Shown here: positions 35,383-39,325 of the stretch, piece after piece
How positions within the stretch are numbered: position 1 is the first letter of the stretch
How the letters are laid out: every line of letters begins with the position of its first letter
NCBI GenBank assembly: GCA_016219005.1
Contig: JACRCN010000076.1
Location: forward strand, 1-39,325
Direction of reading: 5' to 3'
DNA length: 39,325 bases
From: Deltaproteobacteria bacterium
GTDB lineage: Bacteria > Desulfobacterota > Desulfobacteria > Desulfobacterales > SpSt-501
The notes under the pieces: model-generated
Database searches by the model: none
Seen by the model: only the letters and a program-made list of their open reading frames with translations
What the model was told of the DNA's origin: nothing
Position numbers and translations under genes: made by a program

Positions 35383-37599
35383 TCATCCGGTGATGATCGG
35401 CTCCATCGACAGTGCCGGGTGGTTTTTCTCTTTCAGGAAGGGCAGAATTTCTTCCTCGGTGGTTCCGACGGTCTCATCGGCGATGCGATCGATCAGGTCG
35501 GGGATGCCGATCTCCTTGCCGCGCTTGATCAGCCGCTCGCGCAGCTCTTCCTTGAGCATCTTCGGCATCCACACCATACGCTTGATCCCGCCGTCGCCGA
35601 CGAGGAACTTGCCCTGGGTGATGTTGTACTTGGAGTGGCCCACGAATCCCGGCGACGAGGCGCCGCCGCCCATTACACCCGCGAGCGTCGTGAACTTCAT
35701 GCCGCAGGGGGTTTCACCGCTGTAGTCGCGGTTGACCGTCATGACCCCGTTGCAGGAAGGCAACATGGCCGCAATGGCCTCGCAGCAGCCGCAGGTGGTC
35801 ATGGGGCTGTGCACCATGGAGTAAAAGTTGTAGTGGGTGACGGCGCCGCGGGAGGCCTTGTAAACGAACTCGTTGACCCCCTTCCACTGGCCGAGTTTGG
35901 GATCCAGGCAGTCGCCCTTGATGATCGGCTGGTTGGGGCCGGTCGGGTTGATCTCGAAGGAGGCCTTGCAGTCCATCCAGTTGTAAGCGCCGCACAGGCC
36001 CGTGCGTTCCGGGCTGACGGTGCAGACGTGGTTGGGCGCAAAGGACTGGCACAGCGTGCAGGAGTAGTAGGTCTCGACGGACTCGTCCGTCATCTTCTCC
36101 ACGCGCTCGTCGCGCGTCTTGTATTCGGCGCGCGCCCGCTTGGTGAGCGCATCCACGTCCTCCTTCTTGGTGTAGAGGGTCACCTGCACCTTGTCGACGA
36201 TCTTCTGGAAGTCCTGGTGGAACTTGGCGTGCAGCACCACCCCGATGTGCTTCAGGGAGAAGCCCTTCTCGACGGCAGCCTTGCTCAGGCGAATCCAGGC
36301 GATGTCGCGCTGGCCGATGTGCATGATGCCCTGGATGTAGTTGACCAGGTGGTGGATCTGGCGTTCGATGATCGGCTCGAAGTCGGTCTGGAACTCGCGG
36401 CCGGCGATCTGGACGTAGATCCCCAGAGCAGAGGAGCCGCCCTCCTTGAGCTCGTTCACGTCGGGCCCGACGATCACGACCTTGCCGTCCTCGATCTCGT
36501 TCATCTCGGCCATTTTGACGAGCTCGGTGCACTGGGTCTTGCCGCCGCCCATCTGGCAATAGAGATCCGCACCGCGCACGCGCTCACCCTCGTACGCCGG
36601 GCCGAAGGCCATCGGGATGTCGATCGTCGCCACCTGCACTTTCAACCCGCGCACCTCCACCGACTTCTGGACCATGTCGGCGTGGGCCACGTTCGCCACC
36701 ACGTGCTCGTAGGTGCACACACCGGTGGGCAGCACCTCGGGGATATCCGTGTCGGCGATGGTGGGGAAACCCCAGTTGACGCAACCGGCCGCGGCCGCGC
36801 CCCAGTCGGTGCCGACCTCACCCAGGGCATTCACGAAGGCGAAGATGCGGTTCTTGTTGTAGAGCAGCATGCGCTTGTAATCGCCGGGCTGAATTCCGCC
36901 GAAGGCCATGGCTGCGCGATTGGCAAAACCCAGGGCGAAGATGGCCGAGGAGATGTAGGGCCCGAAGGGCACGATGCGGGTGTTCCAGCCGATCTGCACC
37001 CCGGCCTGCAGCAGCTGCTGGGCCACGGTGGTGTGGTTGTGTTCGGCGGCGAGAAAGATGTAGAGGCTGCGCTTCTGGTATTCCTCGACGATCATCTTGG
37101 CCGTTTCGGGATCCGGGGCAGCGCCGACGATGGCGGCGAACCCGGGAGCCGAGCCGTCCACGAACTCAACCCCGCGTTTGCGGAACACGGTGTCGTCCGC
37201 CGCACCGAGCCAGATCTTGCCGGCCTCCTCGTCGATCTCCTCGGCGTGCAGGTAGAAGTCCGGCTCGTTCAGGTAGCGCAGGGCCTCACGGATCTCGAAG
37301 CTGAAGAGCGCGGCCATGCCGGCATCCAACAGCGGCCCGAGATAGGGCAGGTGGTTCATGCCCTTGATGTGCGGCGGAAGCAGCTTGCGGATCACCTCCA
37401 ACGGCTTCTGCATGTCTTCCAGCTTTTGGATCTTGAGGCCGAGCAGGGAGTAGATCACCGGCAGGAAGTAGGCGGTGTTGGGAAACCCCACCGGGGTGTC
37501 GGCGTTGAAGGTATCCAGCGCCTTCTTGTACTCGCCTTCGACTTGCGAAACGATGTTGTAGGCTCCTTGGATCGCGGCAAATGCAACTAGCTTCGACAT
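35383..37599 (-). CDS. acsB: Acetyl-CoA synthase (CODH/ACS beta, bacterial type) AcsB
   Basis: The catalytic subunit that condenses CO, a methyl group from CFeSP and CoA to acetyl-CoA at the nickel-iron A-cluster. At 738 residues it has the bacterial length, with the N-terminal domain that contacts CODH (AFAAIQGAYNIVSQVEGEYK) present, unlike the shorter archaeal form. A-cluster cysteines lie at Cys514, Cys517, Cys526 and Cys536 (SCTLC...HVC...GLC), with the nickel-binding Cys-Gly-Cys in TTCGCCEAI. These are shifted by eight from the Moorella enzyme. AAGGAGG precedes the ATG. The CODH subunit AcsA/CooS is not in the window and may lie upstream of acsD. Confidence 0.97.
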   Translation of the reverse strand: MSKLVAFAAIQGAYNIVSQVEGEYKKALDTFNADTPVGFPNTAYFLPVIYSLLGLKIQKLEDMQKPLEVIRKLLPPHIKGMNHLPYLGPLLDAGMAALFSFEIREALRYLNEPDFYLHAEEIDEEAGKIWLGAADDTVFRKRGVEFVDGSAPGFAAIVGAAPDPETAKMIVEEYQKRSLYIFLAAEHNHTTVAQQLLQAGVQIGWNTRIVPFGPYISSAIFALGFANRAAMAFGGIQPGDYKRMLLYNKNRIFAFVNALGEVGTDWGAAAAGCVNWGFPTIADTDIPEVLPTGVCTYEHVVANVAHADMVQKSVEVRGLKVQVATIDIPMAFGPAYEGERVRGADLYCQMGGGKTQCTELVKMAEMNEIEDGKVVIVGPDVNELKEGGSSALGIYVQIAGREFQTDFEPIIERQIHHLVNYIQGIMHIGQRDIAWIRLSKAAVEKGFSLKHIGVVLHAKFHQDFQKIVDKVQVTLYTKKEDVDALTKRARAEYKTRDERVEKMTDESVETYYSCTLCQSFAPNHVCTVSPERTGLCGAYNWMDCKASFEINPTGPNQPIIKGDCLDPKLGQWKGVNEFVYKASRGAVTHYNFYSMVHSPMTTCGCCEAIAAMLPSCNGVMTVNRDYSGETPCGMKFTTLAGVMGGGASSPGFVGHSKYNITQGKFLVGDGGIKRMVWMPKMLKEELRERLIKRGKEIGIPDLIDRIADETVGTTEEEILPFLKEKNHPALSMEPIITG

Positions 37600-37660
37600 A
37601 CGGTTTTCCTCCTTCGTTGAGGACTTTCGTTTTTCATATCTCTAAGGCCTCGCGCTCGGC

Positions 37661-37693
37661 GTTCGGCCCTGCTCATCGGCACCTGCGCCGAAC
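37661..37693 (-). other. Intercistronic stem-loop between acsD and acsB
   Basis: GTTCGGC (37661-37667) pairs with GCCGAAC (37687-37693), a perfect 7-bp stem with a 19-nt loop, starting three bases after the acsD stop. No T-run follows on the minus strand, though a T-rich TATGAAAAACG-like stretch lies further on. Confidence 0.4.
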
Positions 37694-37695
37694 CG

Positions 37696-39234
37696 TCATT
37701 TGTTGCGGCGGTGAATCCAGACGAGGCTTTCCACCAGCCGTTCGGCCATCAAGGGCTCGGGCGCCGCCGGGGCCTTGGGTGCAGCGGCGCGCCGGGCGGC
37801 AAGCTCCTCGCGTTCCTTGGCCCGCTGCTGGCGGATCTTGTCGAGCGCCGCTTCGAGCTTGGCCTTTTCGTCGGCAACACGCTGGGCGTCGGCTTCCGCT
37901 TTGGCCCGGGCGTCCGCCTCGGCTCTGGCCTTCGCCTCGGCTTCGGACCTGACTTTGGCGTCGGCCTCCGCCTTGGCCCGGGCGTCGGCCTCGGCCCTGG
38001 CTTTGGACGCTGCCTCCGCTTCGGCCTTCGCCTTCAGCGCGGCGGCGTCGGCCCCGGGTGCGGCCGGCGCCGGGGCGGGCGCCGGCTTGGCTTCGGCCTG
38101 GGGCGGGGCGGGTGCCGGCTTGGCCTCGGCTTTGGGTGCCGCCGCCGCTTTCGGCGGCGGCGGGGCCGCGGCGGGCTTCTTTTCCTTCTCCTCGGCGATG
38201 GCGAGATTCGGCGCCGGGGAGACCTTGAGCAGATCGATCTGTGCTGCCGGCAACTGCTTGGCGATGGGAGCCACCGCAGCCGCCGCGCCGCCCTTGCCGA
38301 TCAGGTCGATGTAGCTGCGGGCCAGGCGGATCGCTTCGGGGTGGCGCATGATGAGGATGTTGGAGCCGCTCATCAGGTAGCTCACGGCACCGACGGCTTC
38401 CATCAGGATGGCCCGGCGCTCGGGGTCGCCCAGAGCCGGCACGTCCTGGGCCTCCTGCTTGGCCTCCTTGCACTTCCAGACTTCGTTGCCGAGGTTGTTG
38501 ATCAGGGGCAGCTGCAGTTTTTCATCGCCCTGGGCGAGAGCGGCCATGCGGATGCGCTCCATGACGGAGTAGGAATACTCCATGCCGTAGCCCAGGCCGC
38601 CCGTGGTCGGGTCGATCAGCATGCGGTCGGTCGGCACCCCCAGGTTTTCGAGCAGGATGTTGACCTGCTTGGCGAGGTTCACGTCAATCGGGGAGGAGGC
38701 GATGACGGAGTGCCCGAAACCCATGGCGGCCGCCCCGATGGCCTTGTGGTTCTTGTCCTCCACCGGGCCCAGGATCAGGTTGTCGCCCTGGCACTCTTCG
38801 GCGATCTTCTTGAGCACGACCTCGTCCTTTTCGGTGTTGGCCGACCCCCAGATCACCAGCGGCACGTCCACCGCCGCTCGCACCTTCTTCACGGTCGCTA
38901 CGGCATCGGCCGCGGAGGCGTTCTTCCCGTTCGGATCGATGCTCTTCAACTGCAGCACGATGATTTCGGCCCCGTAATCCTTGACGCATTTCTGGGCCCA
39001 CGCCGCGGGGTCGGACGCGACGGCCTTGAACGGCGCGAGCGCTGCGGCGGGCCATTCCTCCGGGAGCATGTCCCAAACTTCCATGGCGATCCTGGGTGGG
39101 TTCGGCATGGCGCCTTCGAACTGGTAGAACGGGTAGCAGGACTCACCGCCGACGGTCAGCGCCTTATTCCCCTTGCCCAGCGTGATTTCTCTGATCTTGC
39201 CGGTGTAGGATTCTTTGAAGAATTGGAAGCCCAA
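37696..39234 (-). CDS. acsD: Corrinoid/iron-sulfur protein small subunit AcsD with a long TolA-like C-terminal tail
   Basis: The small (delta) subunit of the CFeSP, whose TIM barrel helps bind and shield the corrinoid and contacts AcsE. Residues 1 to about 320 make up a normal AcsD (FFKESYTGKIREITLGKG, FEGAMPNPPRIAMEVWD, DPTTGGLGYGMEYSYSVMER). The usual protein ends near there. This one continues with a Pro/Ala/Lys linker (about 350-395), a charged Ala-rich helical segment (396-482) of KAEADA/RAEADA repeats that looks like a coiled coil or single helix, and a short C-terminal motif (AERLVESLVWIHRRNK). The start is TTG at 39234, with AAGGAGG five to six bases upstream; no ATG fits better. It is the first acs gene in the window. 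The upstream 90 bp show no clear promoter. Confidence 0.94.
   Translation of the reverse strand: MGFQFFKESYTGKIREITLGKGNKALTVGGESCYPFYQFEGAMPNPPRIAMEVWDMLPEEWPAAALAPFKAVASDPAAWAQKCVKDYGAEIIVLQLKSIDPNGKNASAADAVATVKKVRAAVDVPLVIWGSANTEKDEVVLKKIAEECQGDNLILGPVEDKNHKAIGAAAMGFGHSVIASSPIDVNLAKQVNILLENLGVPTDRMLIDPTTGGLGYGMEYSYSVMERIRMAALAQGDEKLQLPLINNLGNEVWKCKEAKQEAQDVPALGDPERRAILMEAVGAVSYLMSGSNILIMRHPEAIRLARSYIDLIGKGGAAAAVAPIAKQLPAAQIDLLKVSPAPNLAIAEEKEKKPAAAPPPPKAAAAPKAEAKPAPAPPQAEAKPAPAPAPAAPGADAAALKAKAEAEAASKARAEADARAKAEADAKVRSEAEAKARAEADARAKAEADAQRVADEKAKLEAALDKIRQQRAKEREELAARRAAAPKAPAAPEPLMAERLVESLVWIHRRNK
37885..38004. repeat. 72-bp period direct repeat inside acsD tail
   Basis: Two 48-bp units, 37885-37932 and 37957-38004, lie 72 bp apart and match at all but about five positions. 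They encode the identical 16-residue segment at residues 411-426 and 435-450 of AcsD. Differences are mostly at third codon positions, which suggests the peptide repeat has been kept by selection after duplication. Confidence 0.8.
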
Positions 39235-39325
39235 TTTCCCCTCCTTGTGTCTTTAGCCGGTTAGATAGTTGAGGTGAGTGAACCTAAAGATTTAAGGATT
39301 TGTTCCCCTCGCACGCGAGAACGAC

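Noticed and set aside
35194-37590. Plus-strand open frame of about 800 codons opposite acsB
   Set aside because: Antisense shadow of acsB; the minus strand encodes the complete A-cluster.

Overview
The window reads as chromosomal DNA of a strictly anaerobic Desulfobacterota (formerly Deltaproteobacteria) species, most likely a sulfate-reducer-like lineage. The evidence is the bacterial-type Wood-Ljungdahl genes acsD-acsB-acsC-acsE, a DUF3786 gene beside them, a MetE-like protein and a hemerythrin typical of that group, and an AspRS of the non-discriminating type. Most of the window looks GC-rich. Positions 1-3400 and 8180-8990 are visibly richer in A and T.

Layout. (1) 1-3400: the C-terminal half of a quinol-type nitric oxide reductase whose 5' half is missing, a UROD/MetE-superfamily protein and a hemerythrin. 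(2) 3413-8092, minus strand: a complete branched-chain-amino-acid-type ABC transporter, livK-livH-livM-livG-livF. It is bracketed by two diverged direct copies of a non-coding repeat of about 190 bp. (3) 8827-12104, minus strand: hisS, aspS and a tRNA-Asn gene with its own promoter and terminator. (4) 12412-21349, plus strand: a peptide-use cluster of P1-family (DmpA/BapA-type) aminopeptidase, dppA, dppB, dppC, M20 peptidase, dppD, dppF and panB. It contains an internal terminator-like hairpin after dppA and a MITE-like inverted-repeat element before the M20 gene. (5) 21445-26184: a PreP-like M16C metalloprotease, a small winged-helix protein and rsmA. (6) 26329-31825, minus strand: a divergent GAPDH and, upstream of it in the same direction, a protein of about 1400 residues. 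That protein carries the ATP-grasp and phosphohistidine domains of pyruvate phosphate dikinase but no PEP/pyruvate barrel, and has about 900 N-terminal residues I cannot assign. (7) 32147-39234, minus strand: DUF3786 gene, then acsE, acsC, acsB and acsD, with a stem-loop in every intercistronic gap and a strong terminator after acsE.

How the genes work together. AcsE moves the methyl group of methyl-tetrahydrofolate to the corrinoid protein AcsCD, and AcsB joins it with CO and CoA to make acetyl-CoA (or runs in reverse). The CODH subunit and the folate-branch enzymes are not in the window. The dpp cluster imports and cleaves peptides; with panB present, it could also supply beta-alanine for pantothenate. 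The AspRS probably charges both tRNA-Asp and the neighbouring tRNA-Asn.

The best candidates for something undescribed are the PPDK-like/GAPDH pair with its structured upstream region, the CFeSP small subunit with a TolA-like tail, and the repeat-flanked liv cassette. All assignments come from reading the sequence; no database search was run.
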